Below, one piece after another: positions 6,735-15,646 of a DNA stretch of 64,000 bases. The stretch lies in IMG/VR virus record IMGVR_UViG_3300021091_003726, positions 1-64,000 of that record; one strand, 5' to 3'. Positions within the stretch are counted from its first letter, which is position 1, and every line of letters begins with the position of its first letter. A program made the translations under genes and the position numbers. This DNA comes from a virus. Under the pieces are notes generated by a model. It ran no database searches. It was not told the origin of the DNA and saw only the letters and a program-made list of their open reading frames with translations.

Positions 6735-7052
6735 CTATTTTCCCTGTTGGGACTCCTTAATTAAAACATATCTATCCCCGGTCTCTTTTGAGACTATCGA
6801 AAACCCGTAAGCTGCAGCATTTTCTATGGCGGCCTGAAGGGCTTCCTTATCCTGAAGGGAAACTTCGCCCAAGGGAAGACTTATGCCCGCATAGACGTCT
6901 ATATTTTCAAAATTTCCAATGTTTATTTTTCTGTTTACACCGCAAACCAAAACTGGAGATGTCGAAATACTTATTGCTGGATTAGCATTCATCATTGAAT
7001 CCAATGGAGAATCTGTTGATTGTTCAAAGGCATTTTTACTTATCTTAGGCAT
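6735..7052 (-). CDS. Hypothetical 105-aa protein
   Basis: The centre reads INIGNFENIDVYAGISLPL, a beta-rich motif I have seen in uncharacterised phage proteins, followed by a helix (DKEALQAAIENAAAYGF) and a short strand. The N-terminal 35 residues look unstructured. Its start overlaps the end of the dNMP kinase gene by eight bases. No function can be assigned; the context is nucleotide and DNA metabolism. Confidence 0.6.
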   Translation of the reverse strand: MPKISKNAFEQSTDSPLDSMMNANPAISISTSPVLVCGVNRKINIGNFENIDVYAGISLPLGEVSLQDKEALQAAIENAAAYGFSIVSKETGDRYVLIKESQQGK

Positions 7053-7824
7053 TTGTTTCTACTTTCATTCCTAGTGCTATTAATGTATTTAAAGTTTGAT
7101 CTTCTAGTGACATGTTATCTGTATTTATGATTATATCTGCTATTTTTTTAACTTCTTCTATTCCATTTTCTGAGGTATGCTTTGATTGATCTTTTGTCGG
7201 AACAAATCCATCTCTCTTGAGTAGTCTATTATTTAAGGTTTCCTCAGAAGCATCGAAGCATATTAAAAATCCATTTGGTTGTTTTTTTATTGCCGCTGCC
7301 TCGTTTGCATATCTAACATCTGATATAATTATTGCCATTTTTGCTTCGTCTACATCTTCGCTCTCATTACAAAATTGAGTATATAATTTATAGCTCTTAA
7401 TGAGAGCCCAGTGCACAAAACAGTCTGGATAATTTTTTCTACAAACATCACCCACTTGTTGAAGAAATTCTCTAGGCTTTACGCCTTCGGGTTCAATCGA
7501 CAAACTCTCAATTTCGTAAACCATTTGTACAAATTTTTCATAATCTGGCATGTTCCCAATTGCTGAGCCACCATATAGTTCATAAAGAACTGAGTGTAAA
7601 GCAAATAATTTTCTAGATTTTTCATTTATGCCCATTATATTTTTTTTGATAGAAGCCATTTCATACAGTGGTAAAGCAAAAAATAAATGATCCCACCTAT
7701 AGCCAAATTTTACTGCGTCCAAAGAACCTTTCGGTACAATAGATTCAGCTACAGATGTTTTACCACTGCCAGCCTTACCCGCTAAACCTATTATTATTGG
7801 TTGATTATCTCTAAACATTTGCAT
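7045..7824 (-). CDS. Deoxynucleoside monophosphate kinase
   Basis: A 259-residue P-loop kinase. The Walker A motif GLAGKAGSGKTS lies at residues 13-24. The rest, including a REFLQQVGDVCRKNYPD segment and an IISDVRYANEA strand typical of phage dNMP kinases, and a lid-like RLLKRDGF, fits the T4 gp1-type deoxynucleotide kinase family. It would phosphorylate dNMPs to dNDPs for the phage polymerase. It works with ThyX and the ribonucleotide reductase further right. The gene ends by overlapping the small gene at 6735-7052. Confidence 0.8.
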   Translation of the reverse strand: MQMFRDNQPIIIGLAGKAGSGKTSVAESIVPKGSLDAVKFGYRWDHLFFALPLYEMASIKKNIMGINEKSRKLFALHSVLYELYGGSAIGNMPDYEKFVQMVYEIESLSIEPEGVKPREFLQQVGDVCRKNYPDCFVHWALIKSYKLYTQFCNESEDVDEAKMAIIISDVRYANEAAAIKKQPNGFLICFDASEETLNNRLLKRDGFVPTKDQSKHTSENGIEEVKKIADIIINTDNMSLEDQTLNTLIALGMKVETNA

Positions 7825-7838
7825 AGGTATAGATTATA

Positions 7839-8264
7839 TCACATTTCTTTCTGCTTCTTTTCTAGTTGATCTAGAAAAGTATGTGCTAAATAATCTGGTT
7901 CCCAAACTAAATTTCTTGGCACTTGTATGAGTCTAAATCTATATTCTGATTTTATTTCTTCAATTGTCATTAACAGCGGAAACAGCGCTGGGCTTTTGCA
8001 CTTCCATGATCCATTTACCTGATTAGCAACCACAGCTGAATCAGTATAAATAATTGGATCAATAAAGTCAGACAGGGCACATATAAGAAGTGCTGCTATT
8101 ACTGCCTCATATTCAGCTTCATTATTGGTTCTAGATCCAAGACCCCTTGCAAATTGCGCAACCTTTTTTCTATTTTTATAGACAACTGTTGCACACGCTG
8201 CCTCTCCTCTTTTCTTTTGTCCTTGCCCTCTAGAAGCGCCGTCACAAAAAACTTCTATATTCAT
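7839..8264 (-). CDS. rnhA: Ribonuclease HI
   Basis: A 141-residue RNase H fold protein. The catalytic set is visible: the first Asp in VFCDGASRG (residue 8), the Glu in NNEAEYEAV, the Asp in YTDSAVV, and a C-terminal EPDYLAH that matches the usual N..AD.LA segment. The enzyme degrades RNA in RNA-DNA hybrids, for example Okazaki primers made by the phage primase at 15853-17049. Length is typical for the compact type I family. Its start overlaps the stop of 8264-8473. Confidence 0.88.
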   Translation of the reverse strand: MNIEVFCDGASRGQGQKKRGEAACATVVYKNRKKVAQFARGLGSRTNNEAEYEAVIAALLICALSDFIDPIIYTDSAVVANQVNGSWKCKSPALFPLLMTIEEIKSEYRFRLIQVPRNLVWEPDYLAHTFLDQLEKKQKEM

Positions 8265-8473
8265 TAGTCTATTTTTACATCTACTAAAATATTTAATTCT
8301 TGTGCTCTTTTTTTTATATTATCTTCTTGACTCTTGGAGTTAGCCATGTATGTATTAATAAGAAGATATCTGCTACCCTTATACTCAACTTGAGTTGGAA
8401 AATTTAATCCATCTTTTTTTTCTGAGTAAAATTCGTCTACTTTGTTTACATTTTTATAGTGTCCAATAAACAT
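8264..8473 (-). CDS. Hypothetical 69-aa protein
   Basis: A small mixed alpha/beta protein (MFIGHYKNVNKVDEFYSEKK start, a middle strand YKGSRYLLINTYM, and a helix then strand at the end). The RNase H start codon overlaps its stop, so the two are translationally coupled. No family recognised. Confidence 0.55.
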   Translation of the reverse strand: MFIGHYKNVNKVDEFYSEKKDGLNFPTQVEYKGSRYLLINTYMANSKSQEDNIKKRAQELNILVDVKID

Positions 8474-8483
8474 AAATTATCCT

Positions 8484-8999
8484 TTAGTATGTTTTAAAAT
8501 CTTCATCTAAGTAATAACCCTTAGATTCTCTGCTCGATGCTATTTGCATCGATTGAACTTTATCCATAAGTTTTCTAGCTGACTCAGAAGCTATTCTAGC
8601 AGAACCCTCTAATGATTCAGCTAAATTTACAATAGCTTCACACGTAATCAGTGCAGAATACTCTGCTTCTGCGGCTTCCATAGCGGCGGCTTCTCGCTCA
8701 GCTTCGTTCTTTCCAACTCTAGAAGATTTATAAACTTTTTTATATTTTCCTTCTATTAACTTATAATTTGCTCTTGCCATGCCGGCGAATCTAGCTGATC
8801 TTCCATAAACATTAGAAGTTCTTGCTACAAGTGAAGCCAGTTTGTCAAGACCAAGATCGACAACGTCTTCTTCTGGTATTTCTATAAAATATGGATTATC
8901 TTTACTGCTACCTACATAAGAGTTTATTACTTCTTGAATCTGAGGATTTAAGAAATCAGAAAGAAGATGCTGTAATTTTTCTATGTTTTGAAGATTCAT
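8484..8999 (-). CDS. Hypothetical helical protein, 171 aa
   Basis: Almost entirely helical, with a segment rich in Ala and Glu (NEAEREAAAMEAAEAEYSA) and conserved-looking SARFAGMARANYKL. Such charge patterns suit a coiled coil or a helical bundle. Its start shares bases with the stop of the sigma-factor gene. I do not recognise the family; the neighbourhood suggests DNA or RNA metabolism. Confidence 0.55.
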   Translation of the reverse strand: MNLQNIEKLQHLLSDFLNPQIQEVINSYVGSSKDNPYFIEIPEEDVVDLGLDKLASLVARTSNVYGRSARFAGMARANYKLIEGKYKKVYKSSRVGKNEAEREAAAMEAAEAEYSALITCEAIVNLAESLEGSARIASESARKLMDKVQSMQIASSRESKGYYLDEDFKTY

Positions 9000-9860
9000 T
9001 AAATTTCCTTTTTTATTTTTAAGTCTTTTATAAGTTCTTTCATGTCATGTTGTATTATAATATCTCTTAATTTTAACTTGACCTTAGACAAATGTTCTCT
9101 TACTGTGTTTGGGTGTTCGTTTATTTTTTGAGAGATTTCACTTGATTTTTTTCCATCCACAAACCTCCATTTTATCAGCTGTCTTTCCTGAACGGTAAGT
9201 TGATCGAATGGTGGAATAGTTTTTTCTCCAAGAACCCACATTTCATTTAATTCGTCAGTAGCAATAAATTGTTCTAATGTATATTCAATTGGCTCTGGCT
9301 TAAATCCAACCTGCTGATTATCTTCGTCTTCATCATATGAGTCGTCAGTAATTAATGGAAATGTTTTTCTTCCTAATTGATCTATTAAAAAAGTATCTAC
9401 ATTCTTTTTTAAAAGATAAAAAAAATAACTGTATAAAAAACCACTAAATGGTATAGGACCCTTTGCGGAATCTTTTCTTTCATATCTTTTTATACATTGA
9501 AAAAAAGTCATACTAATAGTTTGTCTTATATCTTCTTCATCTCCATATCTTTTAGCCATATATTGTATGCCGGCTCATAACCTCTTGAACATGTTTATAA
9601 TTTGGTTTATTTAATTTGTTTTTCATTAAAGCAAATCTTACATAAGAGTTTTTAACGAATAAACCTATAAATCTTCTAATATCATAATCGTCAAGATTAT
9701 ATCTACCATGATATAGAAGTGACACGTATTTTGTTAAAAAGTTATTAAATACTTTTAGTAATTCTTGTTGAGCTTTTGAGTCTTCTTTTTTTGCTCTTGC
9801 AATCAAATCTTGCATTTCCGATTCTGCAAGATTGTAGTACTGTTCTTTATAGGCGGCCAT
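8999..9860 (-). CDS. Sigma70-family RNA polymerase sigma factor, with a +1 shift at CGG
   Basis: Two overlapping frames form one 286-residue sigma factor. Codons 1-96 (9860-9573) hold the helical N-terminus. The zero-frame CGG then follows AGC; skipping the C gives SGIQYMAKRYGDEEDIRQTI, a classic region 2 sequence (Y..RY....D..Q). Region 4 follows: LTVQERQLIKWRFVDGKK and a helix-turn-helix SSEISQKINEHPNTVREHLSKVK. Without the shift the product ends at a TAA six codons on, lacking the DNA- and core-binding regions. It probably redirects host RNA polymerase to phage middle or late promoters. It sits in an operon headed by a nuclease gene with a strong promoter (10466-10494). Confidence 0.8.
9570..9572 (-). 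other. +1 recoding site 4 (AGC CGG C) in sigma factor
   Basis: The zero-frame CGG after AGC. Skipping the C reads GGC (Gly) and continues IQYMAKRYG, the start of sigma region 2. The zero-frame stop is TAA at 9554-9552. Confidence 0.8.
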
Positions 9861-9863
9861 AAA

Positions 9864-10418
9864 TTATTTTCCTTCCCAATTTACAACCAAAGAGCTGTAC
9901 TCTGTTCTTATATCTTCATAATATATCACTATTGGGACCTCTAATTGTTCCATAAATTCAACAGCGTCTTTTGAATACTTACTAATGATGCATATTAGTT
10001 TTTCAAATTCTTTTGGATAGTACCTTTTAAATCTTTTTAACTTAACTTTACTTTTTATATCTAGGTATCCCTTTATTTCAATCCACTCTCCAGTTTTATT
10101 AATAAAAAAATCTGGAGTGTAACCTTTGGTTCCCCTTTTAATCGGGAACGAAAATACTGTTGGTTCAAATTCAAACTTAATACTATATCCATTAAGTATT
10201 CTTACAAAATTAGCTTCCCAATTAGATCTTACGTTAAGTTGTATATCAGTTCTAAATCCAGTTTTAGTATTCTTATATGCGTTGCCCTTACTAGCAATTT
10301 TTTTTACAGCATGGTCTGTTGCTGGTAAATTTTCTAATTTTGTTTTAGAAAAGGTTGGAAATTCTTTTGAAGATCTCGTAGAAAAAAACGTCTTTGAGTT
10401 GACAATCTCAGTTTTCAT
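9864..10418 (-). CDS. PD-(D/E)XK endonuclease (TnsA/phage endonuclease-like)
   Basis: A 184-residue protein with the nuclease core in its middle: VRSNWEANFVRILN (first acidic residue), a hydrophobic strand with FEPTVFSF and YTPDFF (catalytic Asp, about residue 110), then WIEIKGYLD (ExK). This follows the order of PD-(D/E)XK endonucleases related to TnsA and common in phages. It probably cuts or nicks DNA during recombination, packaging or host DNA breakdown. It is the first gene after the divergent region at 10419-10537 and lies three bases from the sigma-factor gene. Confidence 0.75.
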   Translation of the reverse strand: MKTEIVNSKTFFSTRSSKEFPTFSKTKLENLPATDHAVKKIASKGNAYKNTKTGFRTDIQLNVRSNWEANFVRILNGYSIKFEFEPTVFSFPIKRGTKGYTPDFFINKTGEWIEIKGYLDIKSKVKLKRFKRYYPKEFEKLICIISKYSKDAVEFMEQLEVPIVIYYEDIRTEYSSLVVNWEGK

Positions 10419-10465
10419 GTAGTAACCTCTATCTTACTCATATCATAATATAACTCTTAAGAAAC

Positions 10466-10494
10466 ATTATACTTTATAAAAGATAAAAATACAA
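10466..10494 (-). promoter_or_regulatory. Sigma70-type promoter for nuclease/sigma operon
   Basis: On the minus strand, TTGTAT (10494-10489) and TATAAT (10471-10466) are separated by 17 bases. They lie 48 bases upstream of the ATG at 10418, in the divergent region facing the only rightward gene. A short inverted repeat (GTTGCA...TGCAAC, 10500-10516) lies just beyond and could bind a regulator. Confidence 0.5.
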
Positions 10495-10537
10495 AAATAT
10501 GTTGCAGGAGTTGCAACAGAAGGTAAGGAAAGATATA

Positions 10538-10717
10538 ATGGAAACTATGACAACAAAAACAGAGCTGTTTAACAGCATCAAACAAGCAATAAACCACAAT
10601 GTAATCGATAGCCTTCAAGAGGCTGGTTACAGCAACACAACGGCAACCAAGCTGGTTACTCAGTTTGAGGGCCTTGAAGCCAATGATTTGGTCTTTGAAT
10701 CAGATTCAAGCTTCTAA
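10538..10717 (+). CDS. Small helical protein, 59 aa (only rightward gene)
   Basis: The only gene on the plus strand. An AAGGAAAG Shine-Dalgarno-like run precedes the ATG at 10538, which favours this start over an earlier in-frame ATG at 10499. The product (METMTTKTELFNSIKQA..., ending ESDSSF) is helical and acidic overall, unlike the basic small proteins elsewhere. It has its own terminator directly after (10738-10764), so it is a monocistronic unit facing the leftward operons. A regulatory role is plausible but not shown. Confidence 0.6.
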   Translation: METMTTKTELFNSIKQAINHNVIDSLQEAGYSNTTATKLVTQFEGLEANDLVFESDSSF

Positions 10718-10737
10718 TTAATATAATATTAAAAATT

Positions 10738-10764
10738 CCCCCGCAGAAATGCGGGGGTTTTTTT
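10738..10764 (+). terminator. Rho-independent terminator
   Basis: A seven-base-pair GC stem (CCCCCGC at 10738-10744 with GCGGGGG at 10751-10757), a six-base loop and a run of seven T. It ends the rightward gene at 10717 and lies against the stop of the leftward RecB-like gene. Confidence 0.9.
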
Positions 10765-11561
10765 ATGCTCTAGCCGCTTTTTTGTTTCTAAAAACACCGG
10801 TGCCACACACACCGCTTTTTGCGTGATCGCAATAACTGCAGGCCCTAGAGTTTGATGTAGCCGTAAATGAATTATCATTAATAATTTCATTTATAGAATC
10901 AATTACATTCTGCTTAAGTATTTCAAGGTCTTCTTTGGAATAGGTATGGCTTTTGTGTTTGCCAGACCTTAAATAGTATAATTCAGCTGTTATTGTTTTA
11001 TTAGGAAACAGTTCTGAAGCTGCTATTGCATATATTCCCAATTGGAGATTACTCGGAATGCTTTTTTGAGGGAGTTCCCATTTACCAGTTTTATAATCAA
11101 CAATTGTTACCTGATCGCCAACAACATCTATTCTATCTATAAAACCAACTATTAAATGATTTCCCAATACAAATTTAAACGCATATTCTTTATCATATAT
11201 ATTAAATTGAGTATTTATATTTTGATCATAAAATTCATTAAGTATTTCTGTGCCTACAGAAATAAGTTCTTTTGATATTTTTTGATCCGGATCATATGAT
11301 TCTTTACTTTTTTGATATTCAATTTCTATTTCAGAATAATCCAAACTAGAATCATTACTTATAACATTTTCTAAAACTTTATGAACAATATTCCCGAAGC
11401 ACTGCAGCTTCGCCAAATAATCTTGGTTCTTTTAAAATATAAGAATAAAAATATTTAGCTGCACATTGTTTATATGTATCTATTCTTGAATAAGAAAATT
11501 CAGTAAGAGATAGTCTTTGCAGTGGGTCTAGATCTTCTAATTTTTTAATTTTTATTGTCAT
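10763..11561 (-). CDS. RecB/Cas4-type PD-(D/E)XK exonuclease with Fe-S cysteines, +1 shift at CGG
   Basis: The joined frame gives 265 residues. The first 55 codons contain SYSRIDTYKQCAAKYFYSYI, the AddB/Cas4-like N-terminal helix with the first Fe-S cysteine. After CTT the zero-frame CGG occurs; skipping its C gives FGEAAVL-GNIVHKVLE, the usual G..vH..le helix. Downstream are HLIVGFIDRIDVV and IVDYKTGKWE, the catalytic D and DxK. Three further cysteines (CSYCDHAKSGVC) close the Fe-S set near the C-terminus. Such enzymes degrade or process DNA ends during replication and recombination. Unjoined, the N-terminal piece loses the whole nuclease core. It ends against the terminator shared with the rightward gene. 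Confidence 0.8.
11394..11396 (-). other. +1 recoding site 5 (CTT CGG G) in RecB-like nuclease
   Basis: The zero-frame CGG follows CTT. Skipping the C reads GGG (Gly) and continues NIVHKVLE. The zero frame ends at TAA 11381-11379. This is the only site whose shifted codon is GGG. Confidence 0.8.
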
Positions 11562-11730
11562 TTAATTCTTCACGTGGATCGTATACAATATTTCCTTGGG
11601 CGTCATATTCTATGCCATCTTTGTCTATTGTATGATTATTAATCATATTTTTATAAAAATTTTCTCCAACGGCAACCCAACCTGAGTTTCCTATTTCCAT
11701 AAAATCATCTTCTATATATGGCCAAGACAT
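11545..11730 (-). CDS. Hypothetical 61-aa protein
   Basis: Small acidic, probably beta-hairpin-containing protein (MSWPYIEDDFMEIGNSGW start). Its end overlaps the start of the RecB-like nuclease gene by 17 bases, which supports translation as part of that operon. No family recognised. Confidence 0.5.
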   Translation of the reverse strand: MSWPYIEDDFMEIGNSGWVAVGENFYKNMINNHTIDKDGIEYDAQGNIVYDPREELNDNKN

Positions 11731-11739
11731 ACTATTTTC

Positions 11740-11952
11740 CTAGTAAACTGAAATTACTGTATCGTTTATTGAGTCCATATTAAAATAGTAATTCAATAAA
11801 CCATATATATCATATAGTTCTTGTTTTGTGGCCCAAAAACCAACTACTCCGGACTGCACAAAATACGATAGCTCGGATGCCTCTCCGTGCTCGTATTCAA
11901 TCAGCGTAATGTCTCCAAGTAACATTCTTCCAACTTCTTTTTTATTATTCAT
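11740..11952 (-). CDS. Hypothetical 70-aa protein
   Basis: A small protein with a beta-rich middle and a C-terminal helix with aromatic residues (LYDIYGLLNYYFN). One base separates it from the zinc-binding protein upstream. No family recognised. Confidence 0.5.
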   Translation of the reverse strand: MNNKKEVGRMLLGDITLIEYEHGEASELSYFVQSGVVGFWATKQELYDIYGLLNYYFNMDSINDTVISVY

Positions 11953-11953
11953 A

Positions 11954-12319
11954 TTAGTCCTCGTATATTGTTATCGGATTAAAATTTGGGTCGTCCATTT
12001 TTTCTCGCATATCAGATACGTAAGAATCCCAATCTTTTTCGTCTTCAGATTTTTTTTCATACTTTACGGTACCTTTAAACGGATTAGTTTTAAATCTTGT
12101 AATTAAAAGTTTACCCTGTTTAGTTCTCCATCTCAAAATGCCGTTTTTACAATCGCAAAAATCATCATTGTGAACGTCAATTTTTCCAGCTGGATCGTAT
12201 CTACCGCTACAGTCATTACACTTTGTGTATCTACCTTTATCTTGACATCTACTGCACGAAGAGCAATATACCCAACATGGTTTCGTCGATGGGTTTTGAT
12301 AAGATCCAGAAAGTGTCAT
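11954..12319 (-). CDS. Cysteine-rich zinc-binding protein, 121 aa
   Basis: The first half has a dense array of Cys: CWVYCSSC, RCQDKGRYTKCNDC, and later DFCDCKNG, arranged like DnaJ-type CxxC zinc-ribbon repeats. The C-terminal half is charged and probably unstructured. Its start overlaps the stop of the DNA polymerase gene. It may be a small zinc-binding accessory of the replisome (inference from position). Confidence 0.6.
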   Translation of the reverse strand: MTLSGSYQNPSTKPCWVYCSSCSRCQDKGRYTKCNDCSGRYDPAGKIDVHNDDFCDCKNGILRWRTKQGKLLITRFKTNPFKGTVKYEKKSEDEKDWDSYVSDMREKMDDPNFNPITIYED

Positions 12320-15300
12320 TATTGTATCTCCAACTCTAATATTTTTTCTACTATTGGCACTATTTTTGTCGATGCCAGTGTATTAAACTTGTAAATAAAT
12401 TTATGTTTATTATCGCAAATTTCCAAAAAAACAGGTCTATTACCTTTATTATTAGATATTATATCATATATACTATCTATTGTCACACTGCCTATATTAT
12501 TTTTTAAATTAAAAATAATTGGTTTTCCACCAGTAAAAATTTTTTGATCAATTTTTTCTGATGAATTATAAAATATTTTTATAATAGAATTTTCTTCATC
12601 ATTTTCTTTGTTTAAATTTCCACTTACAATTAATATATCTCCAGCATTAAAGTAATCACTAGGTATTTCTTTTGCCGCCCTTGGAAAAACAATAACCTCT
12701 ACGTTTGACGAGATGTCTTCAAGGTTTAATTTAAACATCTTATCGCCTTTTTTAGTCGTCATTTTTTTAACGGAATTAATTATTCCACCAATTTTTACTG
12801 GAGTACCGGAATCATAAGAACTAAGATCAATAATTTCACTTGTAATTTGGTTTGTAATTACATCCCATATTCCCATGACGGGGTGGCTGGTAACATATAT
12901 TCCTAATTCAGATTTTTCTTTTTCTAGAATTTGCAATTCAATTCTTCTACTAATCTCTACATCATTATCATCTATTAGTTCATCCAATGCACCAGCCAAA
13001 GCAAGGTGTTCTAATGTTGATTTTTTTAAAGTTACTGGATCACATCTTCTATAGAAATCATACATACTTGTATATGGTTTTTTTAAATCTCTTGCATGCA
13101 CTATGCTTTCTGCAATTGTCATGCCAATACCATCAATGGCAGATAAACCAAACACTATTGAAGAATTATCTACTACTTCAAAATCTATTCCAGATTTATT
13201 TATTGATGGAGGAAGTACATTTATCCCTAATTTTCTACAATCAGAAAGATATAAAGCTTGCTTGTCTTTATTCCCAACAACAGAGCTCATCAAAGCTGCC
13301 ATATATTCTACGGTATAATTTGATTTTAAATATGCGGTAGTATAAGAAATCATTGCATAACTAGCGGCGTGTGCTCTATTGAATCCATATCCGCCAAAAT
13401 ACTCAATGTCCGAATAAATTTTATTAGCTTTATCTTCGACTATATTTGAAACCTTAACGCAGCCATCTACAAACTTTTTTCTAAATAAAGAAATTTTATC
13501 TATTTGTTTTTTTCCTATAGCCTTACGCAAATCATCTGCTTCAGCTGAACTAAAACCAGCCAACTCTCTAGCAACACCAAGAACATCTTCTTGATAAAGC
13601 ATGATGCCTAGAGATGGACCTAAAAAGTTTTTGAGCTTGGGGTGATCGTATGATATTTTAGATTTGCCGTTTTTTCTATTTATATAAAGTTTGTCCATTC
13701 CAGAACCCATAGGACCAGGTCTGTGCAGCGATATCAGCGCCATTATGTCTTCAATGCTCTTGGGTTGAAGCTGAATCATCATCTCTCTCATACTATTTGA
13801 TTCAAGCTGAAACACTCCAATACAGTTGCCCTTGCATAATTCTTCAAAAGTTTTTTTATCATCTAAAGGAATTTTTTCTATATCTAATAATATTCCTTTT
13901 GTTTTTTCTATCAACTTAATACATGAATCTATTACGCCAAGATTTCTTAAACCCAAGAAGTCAATTTTCAATAGGCCACATTGTTCTACTCTACCCATAT
14001 CCCACTGGGTGACAAGTGGAGCATCGGCTCCTTTTTTCATAATTGGAAGATAATCTGTTAGGGGACCCTTGGATATAACAACACCAGCTGCATGTATTCC
14101 AGTTTGTCTGACTAAACCCTCTAAGCCCATAGCGATGTCTACAATGAGCTTTGAATCCGCATTTGTATTATATTCTGATTTAAATTCTTGAACCTCCATA
14201 CACTCAGACAAGCTTTTTGAAATTCCCAAAACAGGAGCAGGAACAAGTTTTGCTATTTTATCTCCGGATACAAAATCATAACCCAACGCTCTAGCCGAAT
14301 CGCGCAAGGATTGTCTAGCCCCAGTTCTGTTAAAAGTACAAATATGAGCAACTTTGTCATCTCCATATTTAGATCTTGCGTATTCAATTACACTATCTCT
14401 ATGTCTATCATCAAAATCAAGATCGATATCTGGCATTGACTTTCTTCCTTCTACCAAAAATCTTTCAAACATCAAACCAAATCTAACTGGATCTAAATTG
14501 GTAATATCAAATGCATAGGATAAAACACTACCAGCTGCCGAACCTCGGCCCCAACCAACTCTTATTTGATTATCTTTAGCCCATTTAACTAAATCAGAAA
14601 CTACTAAAAAGTATTCAGAAAATCCCATTTCTTTTACTACTTTTATTTCATGATTAGCTCTATCAATTATATTTTGGGGAACAGGATCACCGTATCTTTT
14701 CTTCAGTCCATCCCAAGCCAATCTTTCAAAATACTCAATTGAATTTTCTTTTGTAGGTATAGGAAAATCTGGAAAGTGTATCTCTCCAAAATTTAGATTA
14801 ATATCTACTATGTCATTGACATGCATGGTGTTTTTTAATAATTCATCAGAAAACACAGAAGACATTTCATCATAAGATTGAAGGTAAAATTTGTCACCGG
14901 AAAAACAAAACCTATTGTGAGTATGTACATTGGAGTTAGTGGCCACACAAAGCATTATGTCATGGGCCTTAGCATCTTTCTGATGCACGTAGTGACAGTC
15001 GCCAGTAGGGACTACCTTAGCACCTATCTTATCTGCTATCTTAATTAGATCTGGAATAATCTTTTTTTGTTCATCTAAATCATGATTTTGTATTTCAATA
15101 AAATAGTTTTCTTTACCCACTATAGACTGCATTGCTGCAGCATGGTTTAATGCCGCGTTGTAATCGTTTCTAAGCAGGGCTTGGGATACCTCTCCGTTGA
15201 GACAGCCGGACAGGACTATAATGCCATCTGAGTGCTGAGAAATTAAATCATGATCAACCCTAGGCTTTACGTAATATCCTTCAGTAAAAGCTCTGGATGA

Positions 15301-15645
15301 CATTTTGATTATGTTGTGGTAACCTATATTGTTTTTGGCTAATACAGTTATATGATATGGGCCTCTTTGCTCCCATTCATTTTTTGATGGGCCAGATCTT
15401 TCTTCTTCATCTCTGTCAAATCTAGTTTTTCTTGCTTGATAAAATTCAGAACCCAGTATTGGTTTAACCCCAACCGCTTTTCCAGCGTCATAAAAATCCA
15501 GCCAAGAGTGTATATTGCCATGATCGGTTGTAGCTATGCCAGTCATCCCCAATGACTTAGCTCTTTCTAAATATTCTTCAATTCTACCGTGCCCATCAAG
15601 CACCGAGAAAACGGTATGATTATGTAAATTGGTCCAATTCTTCAA
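12319..15645 (-). CDS. dnaE: DNA polymerase III alpha-type (family C) replicative polymerase
   Basis: A 1,108-residue C-family polymerase. The PHP domain (residues 1-270) keeps its metal ligands (NLHNHT, TTDHGN, SGCLNGE, GDCHYVH), so it may retain nuclease activity. The catalytic palm shows PDIDLDF near residue 405 and KIDFLGLR near residue 560. Helix-hairpin-helix and an OB-fold (VKIGGIINSVKKM) complete the C-terminus. The length is close to host DnaE1 enzymes, so it is probably complete and acts as the phage replicase with the primase at 15853-17049 and the helicase at 18667-20130. The gene has 1,108 codons and no zero-frame CGG, the largest negative control outside the tail genes. Confidence 0.95.
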   Translation of the reverse strand: MKNWTNLHNHTVFSVLDGHGRIEEYLERAKSLGMTGIATTDHGNIHSWLDFYDAGKAVGVKPILGSEFYQARKTRFDRDEEERSGPSKNEWEQRGPYHITVLAKNNIGYHNIIKMSSRAFTEGYYVKPRVDHDLISQHSDGIIVLSGCLNGEVSQALLRNDYNAALNHAAAMQSIVGKENYFIEIQNHDLDEQKKIIPDLIKIADKIGAKVVPTGDCHYVHQKDAKAHDIMLCVATNSNVHTHNRFCFSGDKFYLQSYDEMSSVFSDELLKNTMHVNDIVDINLNFGEIHFPDFPIPTKENSIEYFERLAWDGLKKRYGDPVPQNIIDRANHEIKVVKEMGFSEYFLVVSDLVKWAKDNQIRVGWGRGSAAGSVLSYAFDITNLDPVRFGLMFERFLVEGRKSMPDIDLDFDDRHRDSVIEYARSKYGDDKVAHICTFNRTGARQSLRDSARALGYDFVSGDKIAKLVPAPVLGISKSLSECMEVQEFKSEYNTNADSKLIVDIAMGLEGLVRQTGIHAAGVVISKGPLTDYLPIMKKGADAPLVTQWDMGRVEQCGLLKIDFLGLRNLGVIDSCIKLIEKTKGILLDIEKIPLDDKKTFEELCKGNCIGVFQLESNSMREMMIQLQPKSIEDIMALISLHRPGPMGSGMDKLYINRKNGKSKISYDHPKLKNFLGPSLGIMLYQEDVLGVARELAGFSSAEADDLRKAIGKKQIDKISLFRKKFVDGCVKVSNIVEDKANKIYSDIEYFGGYGFNRAHAASYAMISYTTAYLKSNYTVEYMAALMSSVVGNKDKQALYLSDCRKLGINVLPPSINKSGIDFEVVDNSSIVFGLSAIDGIGMTIAESIVHARDLKKPYTSMYDFYRRCDPVTLKKSTLEHLALAGALDELIDDNDVEISRRIELQILEKEKSELGIYVTSHPVMGIWDVITNQITSEIIDLSSYDSGTPVKIGGIINSVKKMTTKKGDKMFKLNLEDISSNVEVIVFPRAAKEIPSDYFNAGDILIVSGNLNKENDEENSIIKIFYNSSEKIDQKIFTGGKPIIFNLKNNIGSVTIDSIYDIISNNKGNRPVFLEICDNKHKFIYKFNTLASTKIVPIVEKILELEIQ

Positions 15646-15646
15646 A

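Noticed and set aside
9552-9860. Separate 102-residue protein overlapping the sigma factor
   Set aside because: It lacks a natural C-terminus and is the N-terminal part of the sigma factor when CGG is skipped.
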